Origin: Pelecanus crispus
Lineage: Eukaryota > Chordata > Aves > Pelecaniformes > Pelecanidae
Assembly: GCF_030463565.1 (NCBI RefSeq)
Contig: NC_134675.1
Location: 15,831,862-15,895,861, forward strand
Direction of reading: 5' to 3'
Length of the DNA stretch: 64,000 nucleotides
Positions 18,892 through 32,175 of this stretch are shown here, in pieces (the stretch's first letter is position 1; each line of letters opens with the position of its first letter). Under the pieces are notes generated by a model, which worked only from the letters and a program-made list of their open reading frames with translations, had not been told where the DNA came from and did no database searches. Position numbers and translations under genes: made by a program.

Positions 18892-19488
18892 CTGCAAGAG
18901 ACAGAATTTTAACTATCAAAATCCAAAGTGGTATTTTTCACAATCATATATTAATATATAGTTAATAGATTAATTTTCATAAATTTTCATATTAAGCATA
19001 TAATTTACAAAATATAATTAAAAATAAAATCCCATTAAAATTTTGTGTAGGTTTACTTGCCATCACAAATTTGACTTTAACTGCAGAGGAGGGAATGGAC
19101 TACTCTGCAGTTCTGCTAGGACCAACAACTCCTGAGAACCCAAGTGACAATGATGTTTCAGGAACTTGCAGAAAAACTATTATTCAGATCCAAACATTTT
19201 CTGTGATGCTAACATCATCAAATCTGAAATTTTGCCTTTACTGAACCTCATGCTTTGAACAGAGTGATCTTGATTTGAAGATCTAGAGATCTCAAAGTCT
19301 TCTAGAGGCCAATTTTAATAACTATCATTGTAAGAAATAAATATCACATTTTGAAATTATCAATTATATTATGTCAATTTTCTATTTTTTTAAACATAAA
19401 CTTTGAGAATTTTTATAGACAATAGCTTAAAGAAAAACACTAAACAAAATGGGCTACACATCTTTTTAGCTATAGTTATAAACCATAC
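18892..19488. other. Intron 2 of the CSPG4-like pseudogene
   Basis: This 597-bp AT-rich intron lies between an intact GTATGG donor and a TTGCAG acceptor (minus strand). No repeat or gene is recognised. Confidence 0.75.
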
Positions 19489-19649
19489 CTGTAAATTTCC
19501 TGAGCATAGCTCCATTAAACAATAATCCTTCTTCCCAGCTGCAAGAAAAAGCAGTCCATGTGGCTTGATTGTTCGAAACCACAACTGTAAGGATGTCTGA
19601 GAGGATGCTGCCATGTTCAACTCCACAAAGTTATCACCATAAAATAATA
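19489..19649 (-). pseudogene. Exon 2 of CSPG4-like pseudogene: first laminin-G domain
   Basis: This 161-bp minus-strand exon encodes the start of the first laminin-G-like domain, with a tyrosine-glycine-aspartate-asparagine stretch followed by strands that align with the N-terminus of vertebrate CSPG4. A pyrimidine-rich acceptor ending in TTTTAG lies just upstream, and the donor reads CAG followed by GTATGG at 19489/19488. The exon has no stop or frameshift. With the one base contributed by exon 1 it makes exactly 54 codons and ends in phase 0. Confidence 0.85.
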
Positions 19650-20389
19650 CTAAAAGAAAGGAAGGAAAACAAACAGGAGATTTAGTCACACACACAAATA
19701 TCTTTTTCTTATTGTCTTATCTACAGCTAAATATATATTAAAAAACCTTATATTAACTCCCTATATACTTATTTATATATGTATAAAAATAAATCTCAGA
19801 TAGCAACTGGATAAGAACCCAATGGCCATACCAGTTTGGACAAGGAGTGAATATAGCCCAGTATTCTACCTCCAACAGTGACAACAGGGAATCATAAGAA
19901 CAGTGCAATCATTTTTAATAGTTTCCTTCAAATACTCTCCCAGTTTCCAATTATTTTTTTGTTTCAGGTGTTTGCCTGAGCTTGTCACAGTCTGTCTATT
20001 TTGTAACTGCAAAAGGATTTCTCTCTGAAGTACTCCTCTAGTTTCTCTTTGGGCACATGTAAACATCTTCATCTACAACATGCTCTTACGTCTCCATCAG
20101 AGACATCTTCTGTCATCTCTGATGAAAAGACCCACCGGTCTCCTGCTACCTGTGTGATTCTTTCATATGTTCTCATCCATCTCTTTTCCATGCTGAAGTG
20201 TCCCAGCCTGCTCTCGTTTCCTGTATGCAGCCTCCAACCACCCCTGCTGCCCTGTTGCCCAGTCACTCAGTTCTGTACAGGCCTCCTGCAATCCTTCACT
20301 CTCTTCTCCCCTCTTTACTGCCTTGAAGAACAGTAACACCAGTAAACGTCCTCATTTGACTACTCGCTGCTTTTACCATCCCATAGTTA
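19650..20389. other. Intron 1, left part
   Basis: AT-rich unique sequence directly upstream of exon 2 on the minus strand. Nothing coding is recognised. It may hold the diverged end of the LINE that is clearer to its right. Confidence 0.5.
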
Positions 20390-21360
20390 TTACTATACTG
20401 AACAGCACAGATCCCAAGACCAATTCCTGAAAAACTCTGCTGGTAACTTCCCTCCTACACAAAAACAAACAAACAAACAAACAAAAACCAATCATTTACC
20501 TCTCCTCCTACCTTTTAATCCATTACTTAATATACAAAGCCCTGCATTCCTATCCAATGGCTGCTCAAAAGCCTTTGATGATGAACTTTACCAAAAGCCT
20601 TTTGGGAATCTAAATCTTAGCCACCTTTCCTGCCCCCCATCAAGAAAACTCCAAGAGGTTTGTGATGCAGAACTTATCTTTAAAGAAACCCTACTGACTC
20701 TTCCCAAGTTGATCCTACTTACCTCAACGTCTTTTATCCTTTGTTACAATATCTATAAATTTGAATGGTATGGATATGAGGCTTACAGTCCTCTGGTCAT
20801 TCTTGTTTTAAACACTGGCATAACATTTGTCACCCTCCAAGCTTCAAGTATCCAAGAAGTTTAAAGCATGAGATCAGACATTACCCTTAGCAAGTAAGCT
20901 ATTTCACCCTTGAGTTTTTTTAGGACAACCCCTCTCGTTCCCCCCTGTCAAAAAAAAGAATTTCAGTTTGGGAATCTTCCCAATTAGCAGCAAACACCAT
21001 TTCGTTTAGCTTCTCTGCAGTAGCCATACCCTTTCTGAGTGCTTCTTTTATACTGATAACCTTATCAACTGGCTGCACAGACCCTCTGGCAGGGTTTTTG
21101 TTCTTGAAGTATTTAATAAGGATTTAGTAATAGCTTTGATTCCTTCAGCTAGCTGATCCTTGACCTTTTTTTTTTCAGGCCTGTCTATTTTCACATTACA
21201 TCTGCCAGGGTTTATGATGCTTTCAGCTTTGTTTGGACACAACCCTTTAAGGATGCCACCAGTTAATTATTTATTCTGCACCTTTTAGCTTCATTCCGAG
21301 AGAACTTTCTCATTTTAATACAGTTCTTTTTAAAATTAAGCATAACTGCAGAGGACTTTT
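20390..21360 (-). mobile_element. Ancient CR1/L3-type LINE fragment
   Basis: The plus strand reads, with many changes, like the antisense of an old amniote CR1/L3-type LINE 3' region: phrases about failed closing sequences in order, such as ACTCTGCTGGTAACTTCCCTCC near 20435, CAAAAGCCTTTTGGGAATCTAAATC near 20591 and GAAACCCTACTGACTCTTCCC near 20687, keep the order I remember for that family. A (CAAA)n tract interrupts it near 20463-20487. All frames are broken. The limits are approximate. Confidence 0.55.
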
Positions 21361-22114
21361 GAGGTTTAATTGTTCCTGTCTCTACATTAGCCATCTCTAT
21401 AACGCATTCTGGTGACTCTTGCAAAGTGTGGCTTCAACTCAGACTCTGAACTGGATTCTGCACATTACAGAGTACCAAATCAAAGGTCTCGTTAACCATC
21501 TGTTTCATGAAACAATCACTAATAGTATCTAAAAATTTTCTGTAGTATACATAAAAATTCTAGGTGGCTTTCCCAAGAATGAGATTTCAGCAAACCCCAT
21601 AACCAAAAGCCAAAATAGTGTGTTATAACTACCCAGAGAAACACAGGAAAGATTTTTAGATTACTGAGGTACACATATTTCTTGCAAAGGAAGAGTCACC
21701 ACTGTGCATAGAAAAACTGGTTCCAAGCTGAACAAAAAGGAATTCTTCCCCACCAGTTTACTTCTAGCATAAAAGAAGCTTTCACCAAATAGCTCTAACA
21801 CACCTTACAGGTCTTCCATAAAATCTATACAGCAAAAGAACAAATGCTGTTTCTTGTATATAGAAATGTTATTTCTGTGGGGTTTAAAGCAAGTAATGAA
21901 ATAACAGAACTAGAGACAAACCCCCAATATAAGTGAGGACTAAATTTTACTGATAAGCCAGGAAATAGGTTAAATGTTTATTATTTTTATATTATGGTAA
22001 ATTCATATTATGGCAGTGGCTAGGAATGTCACTGTTCTACCTACCATACAGATGGACTGTAGGAGATTGTCCCTACCCTACAGTGCTTTGGACCTAATAA
22101 CACAGGTAAGGGAG
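21361..22114. other. Intron 1 sequence before the ERV-2 complex
   Basis: AT-rich unique sequence. Nothing is recognised except possible further decay of the ancient LINE to the left. Confidence 0.5.
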
Positions 22115-22424
22115 TGCCGTGGTTTAACCCCAGTTGGCAACCAAGCACCACACAGCTGCTTGCTCACCCTCCCCCCACAGTGGGATGGGGGAGAGAATCA
22201 GAAGGGTAAAAGTAAGAAAACTCATGGGTTGAGATAAGAACAGTTTAATAGGACAGCAAAGGAAGAGAAAATAATGATAATAATAGCAATAATAATAATA
22301 ATGATAAAGATATTTACAAAGATGATAAAGATATATAGAAAGATGATAATGATAAAGAATATACAAAGCAAGTGATGCACAATGCAATTGCTCACCACCC
22401 GATGCCCAGCCAGTTCCTGAGCAG
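22115..22424 (-). repeat. Inverted family A LTR fragment joined to ERV-2
   Basis: Read on the minus strand this is the downstream part of a family A variant LTR, with its end GGTTAAACCACGGCA at 22115. It stops close to the TATA region and is joined head-to-head, without spacer, to the forward LTR fragment beginning CTCAGTATATAAAC near 22425. Both sides carry GCTCAG-like bases at the junction. Confidence 0.8.
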
Positions 22425-22751
22425 CTCAGTATATAAACTGTGGGGGGTTGGCCGGGGAGCAGCGATCGCTGCTCGGGAACTGTCTGGGTATCGGTCGGCG
22501 GGTGTTGAGCAATTGCATTGTGCATCACTTGCTTTGTATATTATTATTGTTATTATCATTATTATCATTAATATATTGTTATTATTATCATTACTATTTT
22601 ACTTTATTTCAATTATTAAACTGTCCTTATCTCAACCCAGGAGTGTTTCTCGCTCTTACTCCTCCAATTCTCTCCCCCATCCCATTGGGGTAGGGGGAGT
22701 GAGCGAGCGGCTGCGTGGTGCTTAGTTGCTGGCTGGGGCTAAACCACGACA
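22425..22751 (+). repeat. 5' LTR of ERV-2, truncated at the TATA region
   Basis: It begins at CTCAGTATATAAAC and ends CCACGACA, lacking the CRE palindrome and the rest of U3. The ATTAAA poly(A) signal is present. Confidence 0.85.
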
Positions 22752-22759
22752 GTCCTTTT

Positions 22760-22777
22760 TGGCGCCCAACGTGGGGC
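22760..22777 (+). other. Primer-binding site of ERV-2 (Lys-type)
   Basis: Identical in position and sequence to that of ERV-1, starting TGGCGCCCAACG eight bases after the LTR. Confidence 0.85.
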
Positions 22778-22871
22778 ACGAAGGGTTTGAGATAATAACA
22801 GATTAACCAGAGTGTATTAAGGAGTCTGTTAACAGTTGCCGGTCACGATATTAGTTCATCTGATCTGCGCC

Positions 22872-24803
22872 ATGTTCTTTTTTTTTGCAGTACACGTTAA
22901 AGCTTGTTGTCAGTTTGTGCAGTGTGCTATGCTCTGCAGTGATTCATGATCTTTTGCTTGGGAGGCTCCTTATCAAAACCCTGACCGTGAGCATTCTTTG
23001 GTATTTGGGTTTCATACAGAAGTCACTACTGTACTTCGGGTTCTACCTCATGGAGAGAGTTAGCAATTATACTTCTTACTCTGAGAGGCTTGTTGTGGAG
23101 GAAATACAGAATGGCACCTTTGCTACCTTCTTCTATGATGCTTCCTCCTTCATTACAACGACTTTTCAGCATCTTGAACACCCCTGGGCAGTTAAGATAC
23201 TTCTATTGATACTTCTTGGGAATATTGTTTCGGTTTTGATAAAGGTCAGTAAGCAGTTTAAAAATACCATCCAGAGATCTACCCCAAGGCTGGAGAGTTA
23301 TGAGTGGCAGGGTGTGTGGGATAGTATGAGCAAGTACCTAGGGCAGTGGGCACCTCCAGTGTTTTGGAACTTCACCCCTGAACAAGTGCAGAATCCTGAA
23401 GAATTAGTAAAGTATTTGGAAGAAGTATGTTGTCACCCTGGCAACTCCAGAGAGACACAAATCATTGCAACATGCTGGGGACTGGCCCATGCCTATCGAG
23501 CCGTGGTCAACACTAATCAGTACCCTCAGAAGAAAGAGAAGGTCTCTGGAGCTGATGACAAAACAACAAGCACTGTGGCTACTCAACCCCCACTACAGGC
23601 ACTGCAGCTACTCAAACCCCTGCCCCAGGCACTGCAGCTACTCCAACCCCAGTGAAAGGCACTGCGGCTAAACCAGAGAACAAACCCATGCCAGTATCAG
23701 TTGCTCCTATACAGAAGAAAAAATACACAAGAAAGTCAACTCGTTTAGTAAGGGATGAAGATGAACCAGGGCCATCACGAGAACCAGAGGAGGAAGAACC
23801 CATAAATGAGATGGTAACCTGATCCCTATCCCTGAGTGAGCTGCGAGATATGCAAAAAGATTTCAGTCGTCATCCAGGCGAGCACATCATGACCTGGCTG
23901 CTCCGATGCTGGGATAATGGGGCCAGTAGCCTGGATTTAGAGGGTAAGGAAGCCAAGCAGCTGGGATCCCTTTCCAGGGAAGGGGGCATTGACAAAGCAA
24001 TTGGAAAAGGGGTACAAACCCTCAGCCTCTGGAGGCAACTTCTGTCAAGCGTGAAGGAAAGGTATCCCTTCAAGGAGGATGTTTTATACCGCCCAGGCAA
24101 ATGGACCACCATAGAGAAGGGTGTCCAGTACTTGAGGGAATTAGGCGTGCTGGAGGTGATTTATAGTGACCTGAACGATGAGCAGTTACCTAAAGATCCA
24201 GATGAAGTCAGGTGCACACAATCCATGTGGCGGAAGGTGGTACGGAGCGCACCAGCATCGTATGCCAACTCGTTGGCAATACTGGCCTGGAAAGATGACG
24301 AGGCACCAACGGTGGATGACATGGCTGGCCGACTCTGGGAATACGAACGAATTATCTCTTCCTCTCTACGGGCCTGTGTCTCGGCTGTGGAAAAACTGTC
24401 TGAAAAAATATGCCAAGAGTTCCAAAAACTCAGAGAGGATCTGTCCTACTCCCCACCTGCACGGACCAGTGTCTCAGCCATTAGGAGTCAACGTCCCTAT
24501 GCTCAAGAGAGAGGATGGAGAGGATACACACCACGGGGCACCCTGTGGTTTTACCTGCGTGATCATGGAGAGGACATGAGAAAGTGGGATGGAAAACCCA
24601 CCTCGACCCTAGAGGCACGGGTACGTGAGTTGCAAGGAAAAACTATTACAAAAGGCGGTTCTCCCAGGAAAATTGCAGCTCCAGTTTCCAGTGAGCAGTT
24701 CTCCAGACAGAGTAAGAGGGCTAATTTTACTTCCGATGTTGATCAAGGGACTTTTGATTCACATTTACAAGGAGTGAACAATGAATACTGTGACCAGTGT
24801 TAG
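22872..24803 (+). pseudogene. gag: ERV-2 gag, frameshifted
   Basis: It has the same domain order as the ERV-1 gag, including the hydrophobic N-terminus with conservative replacements. Three defects separate it from an open frame. The T run after the ATG (22872) has nine T instead of eight, which puts the ATG out of frame. One A is missing at the start of the repeat tract near 23588. A small deletion near 23815 removes part of a threonine-threonine-arginine stretch. The tract of 10-residue repeats has three units (23581-23669) against five in ERV-1. Gag ends at TAG 24801-24803. Confidence 0.85.
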
Positions 24804-25565
24804 AGGGGCCCTGCCTCCAGCCGGGTGGAGGAAAGGGACAACCGGGTTTACTGGACTGTGTGGATTCGATGGCCTGGCACATCAGACCCACAGGAGTATA
24901 AGGCCCTAGTGGACACTGGTGCACAGTGTACCCTAATGCCATCAAACTATAGAGGGGCGGAACCCATTTGTATTTCTGGAGTGACAGGGGGATCCCAACA
25001 GCTAACTGTATTGGAGGCTGAAGTGAGCCTAACTGGGAATGAGTGGACAAAGCACCCCATTGTGACTGGCCCAGAGGCTCCGTGCATCCTTGGCATAGAC
25101 TACCTCAGGAGAGGGTATTTTAAGGACCCAAAAGGGTACTGGTGGGCTTTTGGTATAGCTGCCTTGGAGATGGAGGAAATTAAACAGTTGTCCACCTTGC
25201 CCGGTCTCTCAGAGGACCCTTCTATTGTGGGGTTGCTGAAGGTCGAAGAACAACAGGTGCTGATCGCTACCACAACAGTGCACAGGCAGCAATATCGCAC
25301 CAACCGAGACTCCCTGATTCCCATCCATAACCTGATTCGTCGACTAGAGAGCTAGGGAGTGATCAGCAAGACTCGCTTACCCTTTAACAGTCCCATATGG
25401 CCAGTGCAAAAGTCTAATGGGGAGTGGAGACTAACAGTGGACTATCGTGGCCTGAACGAAGTTACACCACCACTGAGTGCTGCTGTGCCAGACATGCTAG
25501 AACTTCAATACGAACTGGAGTCAAAGGCAGCCAAGTGGTATGCCACAATTGACATTGCTAATGCA
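24804..25565 (+). pseudogene. pol: ERV-2 pol, 5' part only
   Basis: The frame continues from gag after its TAG, in the same register. The codon corresponding to the second TAG of ERV-1 is TAT here, so protease (DTGA at about 24910) is open. A TAG at 25353-25355 interrupts the start of reverse transcriptase where ERV-1 has a glutamine codon (CAG). Shortly after the motif that begins the palm domain, pol is fused to LTR sequence. Confidence 0.85.
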
Positions 25566-25836
25566 GGCGGGAACTGTCTGGGTATTGGTCGGCAGGTGGT
25601 GAGCAATTGCATTGTGCATCACTTGCTTTGTATATTATTATTGTTATTATCATTATTACATTGTTATTATTATCATTATCATTTTACTTTATTTCAATTA
25701 TTAAACTGTTCTTATCTCAACCCAGGAGTGTTTCTCACTCTTACTCATCCAATTCTCTCCCCCATCCCACTGGGGTAGGGGGAGTGAGCAAGTGGCTGCA
25801 TGGTGCTTAGTTGCTGGCTGGGGCTAAACCATGACA
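25566..25836 (+). repeat. 3' LTR fragment of ERV-2
   Basis: It begins GCGGGAACTGTCTGGG, which corresponds to a point shortly after the expected transcription start, and ends CCATGACA. U3 and the TATA box are missing. Confidence 0.85.
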
Positions 25837-28800
25837 ATCACCTAGTGATGGTATTAGACTGGCATTTTATCCTCTTGTTCAGCTTTCATTTTCTAGTGTC
25901 AAAAATATCACCAAATTCAACAAACAGCTATACCTTGAATATTTTTTCTCTTGGTTTCTCTGCTCAAAGCGCAAAGCAATAAAAGCCTTGTCTCTTCTCC
26001 GTTGCCAAAACTAACAACCCAGAAATGCATCTACAAGAAACCAAACTCAGACTCACTCCACAGTTATCACGAGCTATGCACATACATCCAACAACAAAAT
26101 CAAGACTAAAGAGCTAACTGAAAGAATGGATTTTTTCTTTTTCCCCATTTTTTCTGTCAGTATTTCTCATTTCAGATTAGATTACATGTCTTCTCAGCAA
26201 TGCATAGAGATCATAAAGAAGAACTGTGATCTTGGAATCACAATTCCATACTCACCTCTTAATTGGAAGTAATTTAATGCAGACTTCATGTCTGCTCAAC
26301 TCCTTTTGGTCTCCACTGTGGGCAGGAAACAGACAATGCTCCATGTATCTCAACCCTTCCCTTCCTTGGATCCCTTTTACACCTTCTTCCCAACTAAAGT
26401 CATATGGACAGGCTTTCCCTACTGTGCCTGAATCTGTAACCCAGAAAGACTTTTATATTCATGTAATCCATAAAGGTTTTTACATTCATGCCAGATGAAA
26501 AAAATGAGGGGCATTTTTTCTAGATCCCTTCCCTGCCCCTAATATCCACCTCGTATATGAAAAACTTGAAATATATAATTTGATCTTCAAGCAGAAAAGA
26601 AAATTATGTAGTTCCCATGTAAGAGAGTATTTGAACAATGTTTTTGTCTTCAAAATGTTCAGGAGGTATCAGTGCCAGGGCTCTTTAAAGACAATATTTT
26701 GGCCAGAAGCCTATAGTGCAAATAAAAACAATGTAGGTAACACTTAAAGTACATTCAGATATCCTGAATCCTTCTGATGTGAACAAAACCCTTTTAATAC
26801 CCAATACATTGATCATCTGTTTTCAACACTACAAAATGTCATAATTAGGCCACAGTTACTGCTGCTCAGACAAATTGTTCCCATGTAGCCTGCTAACTTT
26901 GTGTGAAAACAACTATATATGACTTGTTTTACAGGGGGGAAGTCATGCAATCTATCATACTACCTAGTCATTAAAGATAAAATCCTAAAAGCAAAGGATT
27001 AAGTCTAACATAGCCCATGTATTTTCAGTCAGGATCCTCTCCAAACTCCAAAACTGACGCACCAGGAGGTATTGTTGGCTTGTTTGCTGTCTGCTGCAAA
27101 GACAAGAGTCACTTCTGTGGCACAGTAGCTCCTCAGCTGAGACCACAGTCCTTGCAGTGGCCTCACTAATAATCTGTATCAGTGAGCTCTACAGGCTGTC
27201 TGTATAAAAAGGAATTAAAAAGAAGGGCAAAAACCCCATTGCTTCGCACTGTTTTTGAACCTGCTGTCTTACAGTCTACTGCTGTCATGTGCTACACTGG
27301 TATCTAGGAGCCCCAAACACAGAGAAGGTCCTTATCTGCTAGATGTTTTGTGCACATCCCTCCCAAGATACTCCAACTGTAAAATGCCCCTTCAAGAAAA
27401 TAAAGTTACATATCTTTCTAAGTGAAAAATGCAAAGTCAAAAATGGAGGTTAGTTCACCTGTCCTAACAGCCACACTCAGACAAAGTGCAACAAACACAC
27501 ACAACATCAGTTGCAACTGGTGAGGTACTGGCTTCAGTGCCTCTAATATATCTATGACGCCTGTTTTAGTTGTTTGGATGAATAAGCTTCCCACTGTCCA
27601 GCTGAGATTTGCAGCTGAAGATTTATCCCCTGCAGCTCATTCACAAAAATGTAACAGGAACGGAAATCAACCAGCACAGGTGGCTCAGATAAATATTATT
27701 CTTCTAGGATGGCAGTGTTTTTCTGTCTGTTGACAAATTCAGGTATGTTTTTGACTCTCTACTATTTGGGATGTTCAAGTAGAAGCTCTGGCTAAGAGTG
27801 CAGCCTGTTTCTCCCTGTTATTAGTGAAAAAGGCATGACCTCTCTTTTTGTAGAACAGACCTTTTCACACTAATATTAGACTACTAAGCACATTCTGTGA
27901 GAGCTCACTTCAGGGCTGTAGAGAAACCAAAGTTGTATAACTTAGTCCCCCCTCTCCGCCTTTGTCCCTCCATTCTCAAAACAGAGCAGTTGTGTTTTTC
28001 ATACTGACACATGTCTTTTGTACTACAAAGGCTTTTAGGGTGCTCCAGTGAGAGGCGGAGGGGTTGTGGAATCTCGAGACGAAGGCAGGTTTCCACATAG
28101 TAAAAACACTTTCAGGCTATATGAAAGTACAGCTTGAAGCCTCATGAAGTGCCCTCATGCACTAGATGCTAGGCAAACAATGAGAGATATAGCTTCTGCT
28201 TTAACTAAGATGTAATGTGAAGGTCCCAACTGATGAAGATGCAGGTCCCAACTTTGTTCCCCTAAACCACAGGAAAAACGGCATGCAACCTCCAACATAA
28301 ATATAATAGGAAGATTCTCCCTTGGGATAGGATTTGAGTGATGGAAACAAGTGTTCAGAGCCTATTAATACCAAATATAAATAAGCTGTTGTGATATTGG
28401 TAACTTTTAAAAGCCTTGTTTACTCTGATTGTACCGCACAAGTGGAGACAGATAAAAAAGAGAAAGAACATTAGTGAGAGAGTACCAAATTCCAGGTACC
28501 CAATGTAACAAGCTTTTAACAGCCCTCTGCCAGAAAAAAAGGCAGAATGGGGGATTAAAGAATACATTTGCAATTATTGCATGGGCTCACATTCTGCACT
28601 ACAAACATGCTTAAAGCTGTCCCACTGAACCAAACCATTTCTCTAGCTGTTTCCAGGTAACTGAGCTTTGCACCCAGGTCCAAGACTTCAACTATTGCAC
28701 CACCAAAAGGGCTGTCAGTCCTCTCTAAAGTGAATTCCATTATGTGCTCCACAAATACTGACTCTACTCCTACAAAAGTTTGTAGCTTTAGCATGTTCTG

Positions 28801-30429
28801 TTTGTGCTGAGGTACTTAGCTGGAACCATTTATCAGAACAACTAAGCCAAGGTGATTCCTTCACATGCTGCAAGTATCTGTTTCAAAATTTTGTGATTTA
28901 TATGTTTATTTCCCTATCTAGTTGTATTTCCTTCCTTCATCTTGAGTCTGCCAGTAATATTTTTGAAACCATTGTGACTATAGGAGAATCCCAACTTCAG
29001 AGTATATTGGGCTCTAACACTAGCATACAATTACTTTAAAAGTGACTAATTTATACTAAAGCCTCTGAAATAAACTTCTCCAAGCAGTGTGAAAAAGATG
29101 CTATGAAGACAGGATAAAAAGAAGGATTTGTTATATGAAGCCGTCCTAACTGAAAAATAACTCTTTCAGGCAAGATATTCTTACATGGCTAACATTTTTG
29201 TTGGAACTTGTGGAAAGGTTTACATATACTTTATAGCACATCAGTGATAAAAATCACTATTTTTTAAAATATAATACTAATAGTAAAAGAAATTCCCATT
29301 ACAGTATGCCATAGGTTTCATGGAGTTCTCAGGAGCTGCATATTCTAGAAATAAAGGTGATCAGTTCTGGCGAATCAAAGCTCAAGTAAACTATAAGTTG
29401 TAAAAATAAAATTTGACAGCGATTACTTTAAGAAAGTAATTTCATAATTGCTTTTTGCTTCTGATCAGCAGTGAAAAAGAATCAGACTGGTAACTGATTT
29501 TTCTTAAGTTTTTGATTGAAACCTGGCCTCGTTAGAAAAAATGTACAGTTTGTGTGACTGCCCATTAAAACTAGATTGAATGGGCTTTAAAGTACTAACT
29601 AGAAGTTCATGAGCTTGATGAAATGAAGACTGCCCTTACGCAGGTGTAATCTGATGCTGATGACAGCCATCTTTTAGTGAATCTCAACGCCTCTCCCTTT
29701 TGCAGGGAGAGGAAAAAGTGAACCTCCTTTCAGTCTGATTCAGCAGCAATTACTAATAATCACCTGGGGAAAAAACCTTCAGAAAATATATCCTCATAAA
29801 TAAAAATACATTCATGGCTTCTTCATTTTTTCTTACAGCTAAATTGAACCATATTTTAAATATTCCATTTTTAACTCAGTACTTGCTACATCATAGATAT
29901 GATCTAATTCAACTGGTAGGACTGAAAAACACTATCAGTACCAAAGAATACCTTATGTAATATGGTTTGCTTTCAAATCTTACATTCTTCAAAACACAAT
30001 GCTGATACTTCACAAAACAGGAGTTTGGTTAGTGAAGCTTTGCTACAAGGACAAAGAGCAGAAATAATGCAGCAGATTGTCAGAAAGAGAGAACCAAAAT
30101 GGGACACTTCATAATGAAAAAATACTACTTCCATCTTTGTCCTCTTATTTAAACTGGTAGCAGATGACATCGACAGCACATAAGGGGCACGGGAAGAATG
30201 GAAGTGAAAATGGGGGCTGCCAGATTAACTGGGAATACCCTTTAAGACTAACGTAACCATTATTCAAAAGTGAATTCTCAGGGTTGATTCACACTTTCTC
30301 AGTGTAGGATTTACAGTGAGATTTTGTGGGTAAATCAAACACTGTGAGAGTCTGTAAGCCTCTTACACTCACCTAAAACGTACACAGTGAGGAACATCCT
30401 TGTGTTGCATCTATAAATGCTTTACACAC
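25837..30429. other. Intron 1, unique sequence
   Basis: About 4.6 kb of AT-rich sequence. Short open frames on both strands (for example near 27905-28096 on the minus strand) show no recognisable protein family. I see no repeat family I can name with confidence. Confidence 0.5.
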
Positions 30430-30482
30430 CAGACTCGTCGATCTTTAAAGGTCGCTTCCAACCCAAATCATTCTATGATTCC
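30430..30482 (+). mobile_element. CR1 LINE 3' tail
   Basis: The sequence GATCTTTAAAGGTCGCTTCC followed by the CCAACCC and ATTCTATGATTC tail is the 3' end of a CR1 element in sense orientation. Only the tail is clear. Confidence 0.8.
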
Positions 30483-32175
30483 CAGACAAGATAGTCCTGT
30501 AGTTAAAGCTCTGAACGTCAAATGAACAGAGCTGTCATTAATTTCTGGTTCTATCACAGAAACGTACTGAAGAGTTGAGAAAACCACTTAACACCTAATT
30601 TCAGTTCACTGCCTATATAAGAAGCTTTTAGGGCTTTTTTTCCTTCCAGCCTTTGACTGGTTTTCCATTTCACTCTAAGATTTTTGGGAGCAGGAACTCA
30701 CTCTCTGGGTATGACTATAGCTATAGCAGCAGCTGGAATAAGAGAGGAGAGCTGGATTTTAACAAGCTGTCCTGGTACAGATGCCAGTCCACATGGCCCA
30801 GAAAAGCTCAGCATGAACGTAGCTCAGCCAGAGCATCCTGCGCCTAGGTTAGTATAAGCGGCAGGGTACATTGCTGACGCCCCTACCTTGCAATTTGGAA
30901 ATGCACCCTCCAGCTCTAGCTTTGCCTTGCATTGCCTGGAATGCTGGGGATGGAGGACACTACTGCATAAAGTGGTTTGTCAACTTCACGTTTTCAAAGC
31001 AGTACTGGTTGGCCTAACATTACTGCCAGCAAAATCAATGACAAAACCCTTACTCATGACATTTATGACAATGCTACTATTACTAGAGAAATTTCAGTGG
31101 CATTCAGATCTCCCTGACATCCTTCATAGCTCTGAGACATCTCTATGAGCAATAAAAAATCCCCCCCCAACCCTGCACACAGGCTTTTTGTTCACAAAAC
31201 TGGTGAGAACGCCGCTTAGAGCTCCATACACTGAAATTCTCTCATGGAAAGACAAGAGAGGCATATTTCATTTGTAATACCTGAAATTAATCCAGTAAGA
31301 AAAACTACCAATTTGGCCTTCATTAATCTCTGAAGAACTGAAAATTATTTTTTAAAGTTACAATTAAATATTAGGAGTTTGTTCCGAACTAGTCTTCTCA
31401 TCTAGTGAAAACAGCCACAGTACAATCACAGAAACTGATAAAACATGCGATATTTCTAAAGAAAGGGAGTTATGGCAATTGGTTCATGTCACATGGGATT
31501 GCAAAGAGTATGAAAAAACACACTTCTGCAACTGCTGGCTGGTCCATTATTTAAAATGGATATTTAAATAATAAATGTGATTACCAGTCTTTAATGCTGT
31601 AATTATATTTTATTTGAAGATATATCACAAGAAGGAGAAAAAGAAACTTCAAACTTAAGCTTTTGGTGGTCCCAATGGTTTTGGTGACTGCCCGAGACTT
31701 GCACCTTAACATACATCACCATCAGTGAGAGCTGCAGGCCCTTGGCATGTCTGAAAAGCCAGACATAAAACTGCTGAATCTGGATGCCAAAAAACAGACA
31801 CCCGCAGTTGCTGGTTGATAGTGAACATCAGGACTGCTAATTTACATGCATGCCAAAAGAGGGGAAGGAATCACAGGGAATATTCTTGCACATGCCTTAG
31901 CCCTTTTGTCATGACAAATTACAATTATACTTATGACTGTAAAAAAAAATAAGGTTTTTCATTCCAGTTGCTTGGGTTCTGTTTGTTTTTATTAGAAAGA
32001 CTAGCTATGTCAAGTCCCAGCATTTCCACTGTAGGAAGGGAAACAGACAGCAGCAACACAGGCTCAAACCTGAGCTGACATGCTCAGCCTTCACTTTAAA
32101 GGAAAGAGACACCTTCACAAAAATACCTGTGGTCACAACTACCTGTGACGCCGCTTTTAGCAGAGCCAGGTAAGA
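30483..32175. other. Intron 1, unique sequence
   Basis: AT-rich intronic sequence with no recognised gene or repeat. Confidence 0.5.

Larger units (their letters stand above)
22425..25836 (+). mobile_element. ERV-2: rearranged, deleted family A provirus
   Basis: This copy starts inside its 5' LTR at the TATA box, so U3 is missing. It continues through the primer site, gag and protease into reverse transcriptase, and then jumps at about 25566 into the downstream part of a family A LTR that ends CCATGACA at 25836. Most of reverse transcriptase, RNase H and integrase are deleted. No matching flank duplication is found. Sequence similarity to ERV-1 is high throughout. Confidence 0.88.
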
